Origin: Bacillota bacterium
GTDB taxonomy: Bacteria > Bacillota > Clostridia > Saccharofermentanales > DTU023
Assembly (NCBI GenBank): GCA_029570375.1
Contig: JAKPXB010000007.1
Coordinates: forward strand, 1 to 43,727
Reading direction: 5' to 3'
Length of the DNA stretch: 43,727 nucleotides
The translations under genes and the position numbers were made by a program. Below, piece after piece: positions 17,414-25,757 of the stretch (its first letter is position 1; each line of letters begins with the position of its first letter). The notes beneath the pieces were generated by a model. That model worked only from the letters and a program-made list of their open reading frames with translations. It ran no database searches and had not been told where the DNA came from.

Positions 17414-17449
17414 GTTATTTATTTCGTTATTTTTCTGGTTATTTGTTCG
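17414..17449. repeat. Three tandem 12-base AT-rich units between mutE and mal
   Basis: GTTATTT recurs at 17414, 17426 and 17438, exactly 12 bases apart, in an AT-rich gap within a GC-richer operon. On the transcribed strand each unit reads AAATAAC and contains TAA; one of these is the mutE stop. It could be an A-rich translation enhancer or unstructured spacer for mal, but no function is shown. Confidence 0.5.
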
Positions 17450-18896
17450 TCGGTCGTCCGACGAGGCGACCCTTGCTGATGGCGTAGACATCATCGATAA
17501 CCATCTGGAATGAAGCCTGGCGTTTCTCATACTTGGCGCGCTCCTCGATCTTTTCTCTGTGGAAATCGAGAAGCTCCGGCGTCAGCGGGACATTCCCGGC
17601 ATGGAAAAGCCGGATGGCTCCGTCGTTATCGCGGGCAGGCAGCATTTTCCCCGCGTTGTACCGGCTGGGGGCAAAAGGTATATCGAGCGCCCCGGAACGG
17701 ATGGCAAGGATTACGCCCTGCGCGAGGTCGCCCTTGCCGAGCTCGAAGCATTTGTCGAGCACACAGCGCGTCTCGGCGGCGATAATCACCTTTTCGTCTT
17801 TCAGGCCGTATGTGTTGAGGCTCTGTTCACCCAGCATATTGATAATCTGCTGGGTACAGAGCATGCCGTCCGCGTTGGCTTCTTTTGTCGGAACGCCAAT
17901 CGCTTCGTGCGGCGTCTTGACGATGACTTTCGTCGCGTGGGATAGCGCCGCGACGGCGCTGCCCCAGGCGATGACCGAGTAGGCCTTCGACTCTTCCTGG
18001 GGGAATCCTCCCATCCACTGGTGGAGAACTGTCGTCACATTGACATCGCCATAGCCGTATTTCCGCAGATACTCATCGGTCAGGCTCTGAAGGACCTGTA
18101 CCGCCGCCACGTCCTGCGTCAGGTTTCCGCACTGGCCGTAACCGACGGTCACATTCTTAACTCCCTGTTCAGCGGCGAGGAGAGCCTCGATGACAGCGAC
18201 ACTGTGGGAGACAAAAGGCGGCACAAGTGTGCCCGTCAGCGGTCCGTATGGCTCGCGGTTGATCGGACATCCCGCTTCTTCATAAATTCCCGTCAATCTG
18301 TCGACATACTGCCAGTCGCGGATGGTCGCCTCGAGAGAGACATTCTTCGCGTAGGGGATATTGTAGGAAATCCCGCCCCCTTCGTAGCTCGTGTAACCGC
18401 CCGCGTACGTGATCTCAGTCAGAAGGCGCGCGTCAGGTGTCCCGTGGCGGATCTGAATAGGCGTATCGAGGGCGTCAATCAGCATCCGGCAGCCCGCCAC
18501 GCCGTGGTTGACAGCCGGGAATCCGTTCAGCATCGCTTTCCCGCTCCGTTCCGATTCGGTGATCCCGACTTCGGCTTCGTTATAGCGGTTCTGTCTTGTA
18601 TAACTGTCGATGGTCGTCGGAAGCAGGTCGGCTTTCCCCACATCCTGCAGATATGTCAGCAGTTCGATCATCTGCGGGATCAGAGGAACCCCGGCGCGTG
18701 GCTGTATGAGCGTCTTCCCTTCTTCCTTCGCTTTATTCAGCTTAAAGCTGAACACCTTATGTTCAGGAAGGCTTTTGTGGTACGCAAAGGCTTCCTCCAT
18801 ATCGACATCTTTCCCGGTCGGCCATTGCGTCAGGATTTCTGAGCGGACGCTCTCGAACTCATCCCGCGTCCACTTCTTGTTTCTCAGTTCATCCAT
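17439..18896 (-). CDS. mutE: Glutamate mutase epsilon (large) subunit
   Basis: This is the catalytic barrel of adenosylcobalamin-dependent glutamate mutase, which rearranges L-glutamate to (2S,3S)-3-methylaspartate. At 485 residues it matches the known clostridial subunit (483). Conserved blocks include [103 protein letters not shown] and [18 protein letters not shown]. The start has AGGAGAG ahead of the ATG. It lies 151 bases after mutL, the largest gap inside the pathway cluster, and I see no convincing promoter there. It works with the small S subunit encoded at 20459-20881. Confidence 0.97.
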   Translation of the reverse strand: MDELRNKKWTRDEFESVRSEILTQWPTGKDVDMEEAFAYHKSLPEHKVFSFKLNKAKEEGKTLIQPRAGVPLIPQMIELLTYLQDVGKADLLPTTIDSYTRQNRYNEAEVGITESERSGKAMLNGFPAVNHGVAGCRMLIDALDTPIQIRHGTPDARLLTEITYAGGYTSYEGGGISYNIPYAKNVSLEATIRDWQYVDRLTGIYEEAGCPINREPYGPLTGTLVPPFVSHSVAVIEALLAAEQGVKNVTVGYGQCGNLTQDVAAVQVLQSLTDEYLRKYGYGDVNVTTVLHQWMGGFPQEESKAYSVIAWGSAVAALSHATKVIVKTPHEAIGVPTKEANADGMLCTQQIINMLGEQSLNTYGLKDEKVIIAAETRCVLDKCFELGKGDLAQGVILAIRSGALDIPFAPSRYNAGKMLPARDNDGAIRLFHAGNVPLTPELLDFHREKIEERAKYEKRQASFQMVIDDVYAISKGRLVGRPTNK

Positions 18897-19047
18897 GTGG
18901 TTGTCTCTCCTATGTTATATCTCATTGGTTTATCTCACTTATCATGTCGACGGCGCCGACAGGCTCATGCGGCGTTCGCCTTCTGATTCTCTTTTCTCAT
19001 CATTCACATACCCCTGCCCGGTATGGAAGCCGCGGTATACCGGTGTT

Positions 19048-20466
19048 CTACAGACTGTCGTCTGATCCGATTTCCCCCAGATTGACAAGTTCGCGCTTGA
19101 TAATCCGCAGGGCAATCTCCTTCTCTCGTTCCGCGAGCACCCCCATCGCCGAGAGAATATAGCGGTCATCTCTCAGAATCGACGCTTTCATCGGGCGCAA
19201 TGACATGGGATACCGTCCGGAGAAGAGGGCGTGCCGGGCGATGCCGAGCGTGTCTGCCGCGTGAATCAGCGATCCTCCGGTAAAGACAATCCGGCGGATC
19301 CGGCTCAGGTCTTTGCCCATCTGCACGTAGACGCGCCCCGATGTTGTGTACGCCTCTTCCAGCGTCCCCGCGTGGCGTCTCGTCGCGATATCGACGGCAC
19401 CTGACGCGAGCGCAAAGTCAAATTGCGACAGAACATCCTGACCGCAGGAGGGAACTTTCGATTTGTCCGCGGCCAGTTCGTCCATCAGCGCTTCACATCG
19501 GCTCTCAGACAGGCCGGCGCATTGAGCGATCCATTTCTCTCCGATATCCGCGACAATACCTGACGCGCTGTACCGCATTCCGATATCGCCTTCGACCGTC
19601 CGTTTCGCGTAGGGCTCATTGAGCCCTTTGCAGATCACGTTGATGTCTGAAGGCTCCCCTGCAGCCACTGAGTAGACATCAGTCGTCGCCCCTCCCACAT
19701 CGACACCCATCAGCTCGCCGATACCCGGCTCCCTCTCCGTTCCGTCCGCCAAAAGCTTCATCGCGGACAGAATCGCTGACGGCGTTGGCATCAGGATGCC
19801 GGACAACAGTTCGGACGCCCTGGAGAGGCCGCGCGCGTTTATAATGTGGTTCAAAAAAAGTGCCCGGATCTCACGCTGCACAGGTTCAATATTGAGCGTT
19901 CCGAAGACCGGCATGACATTCGGGCAGACGATAACTTTAAAATCCTGAAGAGAATCCTCACAGCTGTCCGCCGCTTGGCGGTTACCCGCGAGAATGACCG
20001 GAAACCTGGGTGAGACGGACCGGAGTTTTTCGGCGTTGCCCTCCATGCAGGAGCGGTTCCCTCCATCCGTTCCGCCCGTCATCAGGAAAATATCAGGAGG
20101 ATCCGCCTCGATTGCCCGGAGGTCCCGGCGCGTCAGCTCATGCGTAAATACCCGCGTGATCCGCGCCCCCGCTCCGAGAGCCGCGAGCCTTGCCGCCTCA
20201 GCCGTGAGTTCAGGAACGAGCCCCGACACCATCATGCGCAAGCCTCCGGCGGCAGAAGAACAGGCGAGTTTGTACTCAAACGCCAGTTCGCCGACCGCCC
20301 GGCGCAGCTGATCGAGCGCCGCCTCCAGCCCCGTTCCGATATCGGAATCAGCGGTTGTGAACGCGGAAGACGTGCCGATGATCTCCTCAGACGAGAGATC
20401 GACAGCTGTCACTTTTGTGAACGTGCTTCCGAAATCGATCAGCAGAACGGGGCGCATGTCATTCAA
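19048..20466 (-). CDS. mutL: MutL/GlmL, glutamate mutase-associated actin-fold ATPase
   Basis: GlmL proteins lie between the S and E genes of glutamate mutase clusters and are thought to help maintain or reactivate the cobalamin enzyme; the exact role is not settled. The N-terminal [16 protein letters not shown] is the phosphate-1 motif of the actin/Hsp70 ATPase superfamily, with a second nucleotide motif in [19 protein letters not shown] and FTGGSLIHA near the C-terminus. The 472 residues are typical. The start overlaps the end of mutS by eight bases, so translation is probably coupled; an inner ATG (20457) before RPVLLIDFG is equally plausible. Despite its name it is not the mismatch-repair MutL. 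Confidence 0.92.
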   Translation of the reverse strand: MNDMRPVLLIDFGSTFTKVTAVDLSSEEIIGTSSAFTTADSDIGTGLEAALDQLRRAVGELAFEYKLACSSAAGGLRMMVSGLVPELTAEAARLAALGAGARITRVFTHELTRRDLRAIEADPPDIFLMTGGTDGGNRSCMEGNAEKLRSVSPRFPVILAGNRQAADSCEDSLQDFKVIVCPNVMPVFGTLNIEPVQREIRALFLNHIINARGLSRASELLSGILMPTPSAILSAMKLLADGTEREPGIGELMGVDVGGATTDVYSVAAGEPSDINVICKGLNEPYAKRTVEGDIGMRYSASGIVADIGEKWIAQCAGLSESRCEALMDELAADKSKVPSCGQDVLSQFDFALASGAVDIATRRHAGTLEEAYTTSGRVYVQMGKDLSRIRRIVFTGGSLIHAADTLGIARHALFSGRYPMSLRPMKASILRDDRYILSAMGVLAEREKEIALRIIKRELVNLGEIGSDDSL

Positions 20467-20881
20467 CCCCGAGATCTTTTTTCAGGCATTCAATAGTCGT
20501 TTCGGGCGGTGTCCCGGGTGGGAAGACGCGGTCAAACCCCATGTTGTGGAAACGCTTTTCGACATCGACAAAATCCTGTTTGCCGACCACGATGTTCCCG
20601 CCGACATAGAGCAAAAGGCCTTCCAGTCCCGCTTCGTTCATCTTGTCACGCATGCCGCGGCAATCGAGTTCGCCGTGCCCGTACAGCGACGAGATGATAA
20701 TCGCGTCGGCGTCCGTTTCGATCGCGGCTCCGATGAATTCTTCCTGCGAAACCATGACCCCGAGATTTGTCACATCAAAACCGGCTTCCCTGAACGCAAA
20801 TTCGAGAATACGAATGCCAACCGCGTGAACATCCGCGCCGATGACGCCGATAACGAGCTTTTTACCGTTCCCCTGTTCCAT
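20459..20881 (-). CDS. mutS: Glutamate mutase sigma (small, B12-binding) subunit
   Basis: This subunit binds adenosylcobalamin. The 140-residue protein has the canonical DxHxxG motif in [12 protein letters not shown], whose histidine replaces the base as lower cobalt ligand. The SxL element follows in [10 protein letters not shown], and GG in [12 protein letters not shown]. These are the three loop signatures of the B12-binding fold. It pairs with the epsilon subunit encoded at 17439-18896. It lies 56 bases downstream of the GntR gene and overlaps mutL. It is unrelated to the mismatch-repair MutS. Confidence 0.97.
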   Translation of the reverse strand: MEQGNGKKLVIGVIGADVHAVGIRILEFAFREAGFDVTNLGVMVSQEEFIGAAIETDADAIIISSLYGHGELDCRGMRDKMNEAGLEGLLLYVGGNIVVGKQDFVDVEKRFHNMGFDRVFPPGTPPETTIECLKKDLGVE

Positions 20882-20937
20882 CTTTTTTCAGACCTCCCGT
20901 GGCACACATCCTGGCGCCTCCGTTTGTTTCACCACTC

Positions 20938-21930
20938 TTATGAATGGAGTGATTCCCGCAAATCGCGGAAACTTCGTTCAATGGCGTTGCTGATATAGAG
21001 CAGCGATCCTTTGTCACACGAAAATTCCGATTCGATAAAGACCTTGCCCGCATGCATGTATTCATGAATAATGGCTGTTTCTTTGGCGTCGATCAGGTTC
21101 TCATAATCCGGCGCGAGCGCAATGACATCCGCCTGATCGATAAATCCGCGGGTTACGTCGGGATTTCCGAAAACAGCCCGTTTCACCTGCAGAGGTTCCG
21201 TGATATAGCGTTCGCATGAATCCTGCAGAACTTCAGCAAATCCCAGGCTGACAGTCAGAAACCCAATCGTCACATGCGCCGGAAGATCCATGCAGGCAGA
21301 TGCCGAGGCCTGCGACAGCTCCAGCACCGCCGGCATAACCTGGATATGATCCGGTGTGATCAGCTTCAGCTCTTTGTAAAGCCTCTCGGGTGTGACAACG
21401 AGATCGTAGCCGGCGGTGAGTCGGCCCGGGTGCGCCAGGACATCATCGAATGGAACGCGGAAAGTGTTCGCAATACGAACCGTGTCGAGCGACTGGGCCA
21501 TAATAGACCGCTCTTCCGATGTTGCCGCCACGACGGCGACACGGATGGGGCGCGTCATGTCTTCCTTCTGGCGGAGCCGGAGCTCAAAGAAAATCTGGGC
21601 TTCCCGCGTGGTAAAGCCGAGCGAAGACAAATCATCGATCATTTTGTCAATGGCCGCGAGCGCTTTCTCCTTCCGGCTGACCACATCCGATTCAGCCGAT
21701 GTGGAAAGAACGAATGTACCGCGGCCGCGCTGCTGCTCGATGAAACCGTCGTGTGAAAGCATATTGTAGACATGACGAATCGTGCCGACCGAGACCTTGC
21801 GCGCATCCGCGAAGTCGCGGATGGAAGGCAGCTTCGTTCCCCCGGGCAGCATCCCGGATTCGATCTCACGGCGGATGTCGTCGTAGATAACGCGGTAAAG
21901 CGGACTTTCAGTGACGGATGATTCAGTCAT
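20938..21930 (-). CDS. GntR-family transcriptional regulator of the methylaspartate operon
   Basis: Residues about 8-75 form a GntR winged helix-turn-helix, with LYRVIYDDIRREIESGML, LPSIRDFADARKVSVGTIRHVYNML and QQRGRGTFVL. The remaining 230 or so residues do not look like the common FadR, HutC or aminotransferase-type partners; alternating strands and helices suggest a ligand-binding domain, but I do not recognise it. The ATG at 21930 is preferred: it overlaps the mesaconase beta stop by eight bases, while the frame's earlier start would be TTG. Its place inside the pathway operon suggests that it senses glutamate or a pathway intermediate. A perfect palindrome before the first gene, at 23375, is the candidate operator. 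Confidence 0.83.
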   Translation of the reverse strand: MTESSVTESPLYRVIYDDIRREIESGMLPGGTKLPSIRDFADARKVSVGTIRHVYNMLSHDGFIEQQRGRGTFVLSTSAESDVVSRKEKALAAIDKMIDDLSSLGFTTREAQIFFELRLRQKEDMTRPIRVAVVAATSEERSIMAQSLDTVRIANTFRVPFDDVLAHPGRLTAGYDLVVTPERLYKELKLITPDHIQVMPAVLELSQASASACMDLPAHVTIGFLTVSLGFAEVLQDSCERYITEPLQVKRAVFGNPDVTRGFIDQADVIALAPDYENLIDAKETAIIHEYMHAGKVFIESEFSCDKGSLLYISNAIERSFRDLRESLHS

Positions 21931-22501
21931 GGTGTTCGCTAAGCCAGGCCGCGGGGCCTTCTTCGTAGAGATTTCTGCCTTCCGTATCGACAACTACCGT
22001 CACCGGCATATCGACAACTGTCAGCCGGCGGAGCGCTTCTGTCCCCAGATCCTCCCACGCGACGATTTCCGCCGCGCGGATTGTCTCAGAGATCAACGCC
22101 CCGGCACCGCCGATGGCCGCGAAATAAACGGCACCGTGCTGCTTCATCGAATCAATCACATCAACGCCGCGGCGGCCTTTACCGATCATGCCGCGGAGTC
22201 CTCTTTGAATCAGATACGGCGTGTAGGGATCCATTCGGTAAGACGTGGTCGGTCCGGCTGAGCCGAGCGGACGTCCCGCTTTGGCAGGCGAAGGGCCGAC
22301 ATAATATAAAACGGCGTCTTTTATGGGGAAGGGCGGTTCTTCACCGCGCTTCAAAAGCTCGACCAGACGCTTATGCCCGGCGTCACGCAGCGTGTAGACA
22401 GTCCCTCTGAGAAGAACGCGGTCGCCGCTTTTCAGTTCTCTCGCTTTTTCTTCTGAAAACGGTGCTTCAAGCCGGATCGTTTTACCCTGACGAGCCATCA
22501 T
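21923..22501 (-). CDS. Class I fumarase-like hydratase beta subunit, probable mesaconase
   Basis: This matches the C-terminal half of class I fumarase and the tartrate dehydratase beta subunit. The 192 residues include GDRVLLRGTVYTLRDAGHKRL, YYVGPSP, GSAGPTTSYRMD (substrate-binding) and a GKG turn before a VDVIDSMKQHGAVYFAAIGGAGAL stretch. The ATG overlaps the alpha stop by four bases. In a cluster with methylaspartase and a citramalate lyase the expected reaction is hydration of mesaconate to citramalate. Fumarate hydratase activity remains possible, since class I enzymes often accept both. Confidence 0.9.
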   Translation of the reverse strand: MMARQGKTIRLEAPFSEEKARELKSGDRVLLRGTVYTLRDAGHKRLVELLKRGEEPPFPIKDAVLYYVGPSPAKAGRPLGSAGPTTSYRMDPYTPYLIQRGLRGMIGKGRRGVDVIDSMKQHGAVYFAAIGGAGALISETIRAAEIVAWEDLGTEALRRLTVVDMPVTVVVDTEGRNLYEEGPAAWLSEHHD

Positions 22502-23343
22502 AGTACCTCCCGGTAGTGACGAGCCACATGGCAGTTGATATTCACCGCCACGGGCAAGCCTGCGATATGAGTGGGGAGCACTTCGATGGCGACGCCAAGC
22601 GCCGTCCCTCTCCCCCCGAAACCCTGAGGGCCAACCCCGAGCCGGTTGATCTCTTCGAACAGCGACCGCTCCATCTCAGCGTAATAGGCGTCGGGATTGG
22701 ATTCCGTCAGAGGCCTCGCGAGCGCGCGTTTCGCCGCGAGAGCGACCTGATCGAACGTCCCCCCGATGCCGATTCCGACGACGAAAGGCGGGCAGGCATT
22801 GGGGCCGGCGTGTGCGACGGTGTCGATGACAAATCGTCTGACGCCTTCCTCGCCGTCAGCCGGCACGAGCATCGCCAGCCGGCTCATATTCTCACTTCCG
22901 AAGCCCTTCGCGAGAAGCGTGACAGCCACGCGGTCCCCCGGAATCAGCCGCGTCGTCACCATCGCCGGCGTGTTATCGCCTGTATTGACTCTCCTCAGAG
23001 GATCCTTTACCACTGACATCCGCAGCAGGTGCTTACTGTACCCGCGCCGCACACCTTCGTGAATGGCCTCGTAGGGATCGCCGGTAAAATGGACATCGAG
23101 CCCGACATCCAGAAAGGCGACAATCATCCCTGTATCCTGGCAAATGGGAATGTGGTCTTTCGCGGCGATATCATAGTTTAAAAGGAGATCTTCAAGCACT
23201 TCGCGGGCTGTCAGCCCGTCTTCCCGTTCAAGCGTCTGTTCAACCGCCCGCCGGATATCCCCCGGGAGCTGACAGGCAAGCCGTCCACACATTTCTTCCA
23301 CTGTATCCCGGAGCACCGAGACATCAAATTCGCGCACAGACAT
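22498..23343 (-). CDS. Class I fumarase-like hydratase alpha subunit (4Fe-4S), probable mesaconase
   Basis: The 281-residue alpha subunit binds the oxygen-sensitive 4Fe-4S cluster. The three expected cysteines are in IPICQDTGM, GPNACPPFVVG and NINCHVARH. Other family motifs are VNTGDNTPA, LLAKGFGSENMS and GIGGTFDQ. The ATG at 23343 has GGAGGGG nine bases upstream and is preferred over an upstream in-frame start at 23445. The gene is first in the pathway operon. The alpha and beta subunits are encoded separately, as in many anaerobes, rather than fused as in FumA. Substrate assignment to mesaconate rests on gene context. Confidence 0.92.
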   Translation of the reverse strand: MSVREFDVSVLRDTVEEMCGRLACQLPGDIRRAVEQTLEREDGLTAREVLEDLLLNYDIAAKDHIPICQDTGMIVAFLDVGLDVHFTGDPYEAIHEGVRRGYSKHLLRMSVVKDPLRRVNTGDNTPAMVTTRLIPGDRVAVTLLAKGFGSENMSRLAMLVPADGEEGVRRFVIDTVAHAGPNACPPFVVGIGIGGTFDQVALAAKRALARPLTESNPDAYYAEMERSLFEEINRLGVGPQGFGGRGTALGVAIEVLPTHIAGLPVAVNINCHVARHYREVL

Positions 23344-23374
23344 CTGAACTAACCCCTCCGGCCTGATGTGCATA

Positions 23375-23393
23375 CACAATAACGGATATTGTG
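23375..23393. promoter_or_regulatory. Candidate operator palindrome upstream of the methylaspartate operon
   Basis: CACAATA-ACGGA-TATTGTG is a perfect inverted repeat with 7-base arms and a 5-base spacer, 32 bases upstream of the mesaconase alpha ATG. Its position and symmetry fit a dimeric regulator such as the GntR protein encoded three genes downstream. No CIRCE-like or cobalamin-riboswitch sequence is seen in this 348-base divergent gap. Confidence 0.5.
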
Positions 23394-23691
23394 CTGACAT
23401 GCAACTGTTATTCGCACGATCTTCCGCCTGTCGGCTCAAATCCAATCATCAAAAACTACAAAAGAATCATAGTTTGTCGTATGATTGTAAATAGAGAAAA
23501 GCTTTCGCGTACGCACCGGCCTTTCTGCCCACAGCACGGGAAAGCGCGTAACGCGTCAGCAATAACGGGAGTCCGCGTCAGGCGCGGAACTAATCAGCCG
23601 CCTCATGACAAATCGGCTGAAAGAACATTCTCCGACACGAAGCCGGAGAGAAAATTCATACCTTTGCAGGTACTATTTTTTGGAGGTAAAC

Positions 23692-24111
23692 ATGTCCGTA
23701 AAAGCGATTGTCGGGAGAAAAGGATCCGGGAAAACGCCGATCATGCTTCAACAGATCGAATTGTTATCACAAGACAAAGAATCGAACATTGTGTTCATTG
23801 AATACGGAAAAACAGTTGTCCACCTTATCCCCCACTCAGTAAGACTTATCGATATTACTGAGTATCCCGTCCGCGGCTTCAGCCAGCTGATCGCTTTTCT
23901 GGCCGGCATGAACGCGAAGGATTACGACATCTCGCATATTTTTATCGACAGCCTTCTTACGATCGCCGCTGACAACAGCGCCGATCACCTGTCAGAATTT
24001 CTTACAGCCCTTGAGGATCTCGCCCGCCGGGTAGACGTCAAGATAACGGTCTCCATCAGTCTTGATCGGGAAGAATTTCCGCGTGAATCTCTGCGTTTCT
24101 TAGAAGAATAA
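23692..24111 (+). CDS. Small conserved P-loop ATP-binding protein
   Basis: The 139-residue protein starts at an ATG with TTGGAGG seven bases upstream. Its Walker A motif sits at the very start: SVKAIVGRKGSGKTPIML. A hydrophobic strand ending in aspartate, YDISHIFIDSLL (about residue 85), is a likely Walker B. The protein is little more than one nucleotide-binding domain. From memory, similar short proteins are common in Clostridia and are often labelled as PilT-like or ATP-binding without evidence. It is divergent from the methylaspartate operon and followed after 249 bases by mscL. I cannot assign a function. Confidence 0.8.
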   Translation: MSVKAIVGRKGSGKTPIMLQQIELLSQDKESNIVFIEYGKTVVHLIPHSVRLIDITEYPVRGFSQLIAFLAGMNAKDYDISHIFIDSLLTIAADNSADHLSEFLTALEDLARRVDVKITVSISLDREEFPRESLRFLEE

Positions 24112-24249
24112 CGGTGCAAAACCCCGGTACTCTACCCGTTGATTCCGGCTGGGATCAGAACATCCTGAATCCCCGGTCTTTAAGAACGGAACGCAGACAG
24201 CGCGCAGTCATTTCACATAGGATACGGAATAAAGCGGATGCGGCCAGTC

Positions 24250-24258
24250 TGCTATACT
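24250..24258 (+). promoter_or_regulatory. Extended -10 promoter upstream of mscL
   Basis: TGCTATACT is an extended -10 element 102 bases before the mscL ATG, with no good -35 box. A short inverted repeat, ATCAAC and GTTGAT around a 10-base loop, lies just downstream in the leader. Confidence 0.45.
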
Positions 24259-24360
24259 CTTGGCATCAACAGTCCATCTGGTTGATATCCGGTTCGCGGC
24301 TTCGCACACCACGAGGTCACGATCGATGCCGGCATAATAATTAAATAGAGGAGAGTTTTT

Positions 24361-24753
24361 ATGATCAAAGAATTCAAAGAATTTGTGTCGCAGGGCAGTG
24401 TCCTCGACGCGGCTGTAGGGTTCGTTCTCGGCCTTGCTTTCAAAGGTGTTGTCGACAGCGTTGTCAACGGCGTGCTCATGCCTGTCATCGGATACCTCAC
24501 CGCGGGGGTTGATTTCTCAGCGCTGAAGATTGTTCTCCGCCAGGCCACAGAGACCACGGAGGAGGTCGCGATCACTTACGGCGCCGTGATTCAGGCGCTT
24601 ATCACGTTCCTGCTCGTCGCGTTCTTCCTGTTCCTGGTCGTCCGCGCGGTTAACAAAGCGCGCCGCAAGAAGCAGGAAGAAGCTGCCGCCGAAGAACCTG
24701 CTGAGTCCGAACTTGATCTCCTGAAGAATATCCGTGATCTATTGTCAAAATAG
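24361..24753 (+). CDS. mscL: Large-conductance mechanosensitive channel MscL
   Basis: MscL forms a homopentameric channel that opens under membrane tension to release solutes during hypo-osmotic shock. The 130-residue protein has the family layout: an N-terminal amphipathic helix (MIKEFKEFVSQG), the first membrane helix with LDAAVGFVLGLAFKGVVDSVVNGVLMPVIG, a short outer loop, a second helix (ALITFLLVAFFLFLVVRAV), and a basic then acidic cytoplasmic tail ending in LLKNIRDLLSK. GGAGAG precedes the ATG. The length is normal. The zinc-ribbon gene follows on the same strand after 77 bases. Confidence 0.97.
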   Translation: MIKEFKEFVSQGSVLDAAVGFVLGLAFKGVVDSVVNGVLMPVIGYLTAGVDFSALKIVLRQATETTEEVAITYGAVIQALITFLLVAFFLFLVVRAVNKARRKKQEEAAAEEPAESELDLLKNIRDLLSK

Positions 24754-24830
24754 ATTCTTATAGGGTACTCTGACAGATGAATTAAAAATCTTCGAACGAC
24801 AGTTGAAGAAAATGACGAAGGAGGACATTT

Positions 24831-25553
24831 ATGTTTTGCGAAAAATGTGGAGCCCCCAATGACGATCAGTCGAGGATCTGCACCCAGTGCGGAGCCATGC
24901 TCGGGGCGAATCCCCCGACAGAGATGAATTACAATGCTCCTGCGGGCGCGCCCTACGTCGCTCAGCAGCCGCCGCAGCAACCTCCCGAACAAGCTCCCTA
25001 CGCGGCTTACGCGCCTCAGCAGCAGCCGCAGCAACCCCCCGCGCAAGCCCCCTACGCGGCTTACGCGCCTCAGCAGCCGGGATACGGGTATCCTTCACCT
25101 CAGTTTCCTCAACAGCCGGTCGCTAAGAAGAAAAAGACAGGCCTGGTTATCGCGGTCGTCGCCGTCCTGGCCGTCGCTTTGATCATCGGCCTTGTTCTCG
25201 CCCTTTCAGGCGGCGGCGGTGGCGGCGTGGGAAGCAAGGGCATCGCCGGGAAATGGAAGGTTGTCACAGATGCAGAAGACGGCGACTACGCCCCGGGGCT
25301 CATCTTTAACTTCCAGCGCGGTGGAAAGCTTTCCTTTGAACTGAGCGACAGCATGCCGGAAGAGGCAAAAACCGCCATGGCTTTGATGTCCATGCTCAAC
25401 ATGACCTATGAGGTTAAAGGGGATTCGATCGATCTGACGATGGAATTTTTCGGAGAAAAGGACACCACCACTTTCCAATACAAAATAGAGGGTAACAAAC
25501 TCTACTTCATGGAGGGCGGCAAGGTAATGACCACTCTTGAACGGTACAAATAG
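24831..25553 (+). CDS. Zinc-ribbon membrane protein with Pro/Gln repeats and an extracytoplasmic domain
   Basis: The N-terminus is a double-zinc-ribbon half, FCEKCGAPN and ICTQCGAML, with four cysteines for one zinc. A Pro/Gln/Ala/Tyr-rich region (about residues 30-98) contains two copies of QAPYAAYAPQQ, spaced 18 residues apart. After KKKK comes a single membrane helix (about 105-125), a poly-Gly run, and a C-terminal domain of about 105 residues beginning GIAGKWKVV. This last part reads like a small beta-rich lipocalin or DUF-type domain with a GxW motif. The arrangement is typical of Firmicute envelope proteins with a cytoplasmic zinc ribbon and an outside sensor-like domain. GAAGGAGG precedes the ATG. 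The function is unknown. Confidence 0.8.
   Translation: MFCEKCGAPNDDQSRICTQCGAMLGANPPTEMNYNAPAGAPYVAQQPPQQPPEQAPYAAYAPQQQPQQPPAQAPYAAYAPQQPGYGYPSPQFPQQPVAKKKKTGLVIAVVAVLAVALIIGLVLALSGGGGGGVGSKGIAGKWKVVTDAEDGDYAPGLIFNFQRGGKLSFELSDSMPEEAKTAMALMSMLNMTYEVKGDSIDLTMEFFGEKDTTTFQYKIEGNKLYFMEGGKVMTTLERYK
24990..25076 (+). repeat. Tandem in-frame repeat, 54-base period
   Basis: Two nearly identical stretches beginning at 24990 and 25044 encode QAPYAAYAPQQ. The unit is 18 codons long and the DNA differs at only a few bases, implying recent duplication or gene-conversion-type expansion of the Pro/Gln linker. Confidence 0.7.
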
Positions 25554-25592
25554 AAGAGGTCGTAGACCAACACTTATACCGCACAGAAATAT

Positions 25593-25640
25593 AAAACAGC
25601 CATCGGTTTCAAAACGGAGCCGATGGCTGTTTTTGTATTA
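25593..25640. terminator. Strong bidirectional terminator after the zinc-ribbon gene
   Basis: AAAACAGCCATCGG (25593-25606) pairs perfectly over 14 bases with CCGATGGCTGTTTT (25620-25633) across a 13-base loop and runs into further T residues. It sits between convergent genes, so it can end both. The remaining bases to 25757 show no gene. Confidence 0.88.
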
Positions 25641-25757
25641 TAGGCTTTTTCGTCTATGCCGCCCATGCCGGCGATCGAATCAGCCGGGGCTGGAACCCCG
25701 ATCCCGTCGGGCTTGCTTCAGGAATGAAACGCCCGGGGCGCTTGTCCGCCGGAAGCT

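Noticed and set aside
19048-20881. Reading mutS and mutL as DNA mismatch-repair genes.
   Set aside because: The proteins are a B12-binding subunit and an actin-fold ATPase; the gene names only coincide.
23344-23691. Possible cobalamin riboswitch before the B12-dependent pathway.
   Set aside because: I could not find a B12-box-like sequence or the expected long leader; only a short palindrome is present.
24990-25076. Repeat considered as a possible CRISPR or mobile-element trace.
   Set aside because: Only two in-frame copies in a coding Pro/Gln linker, no spacer structure and no cas genes.
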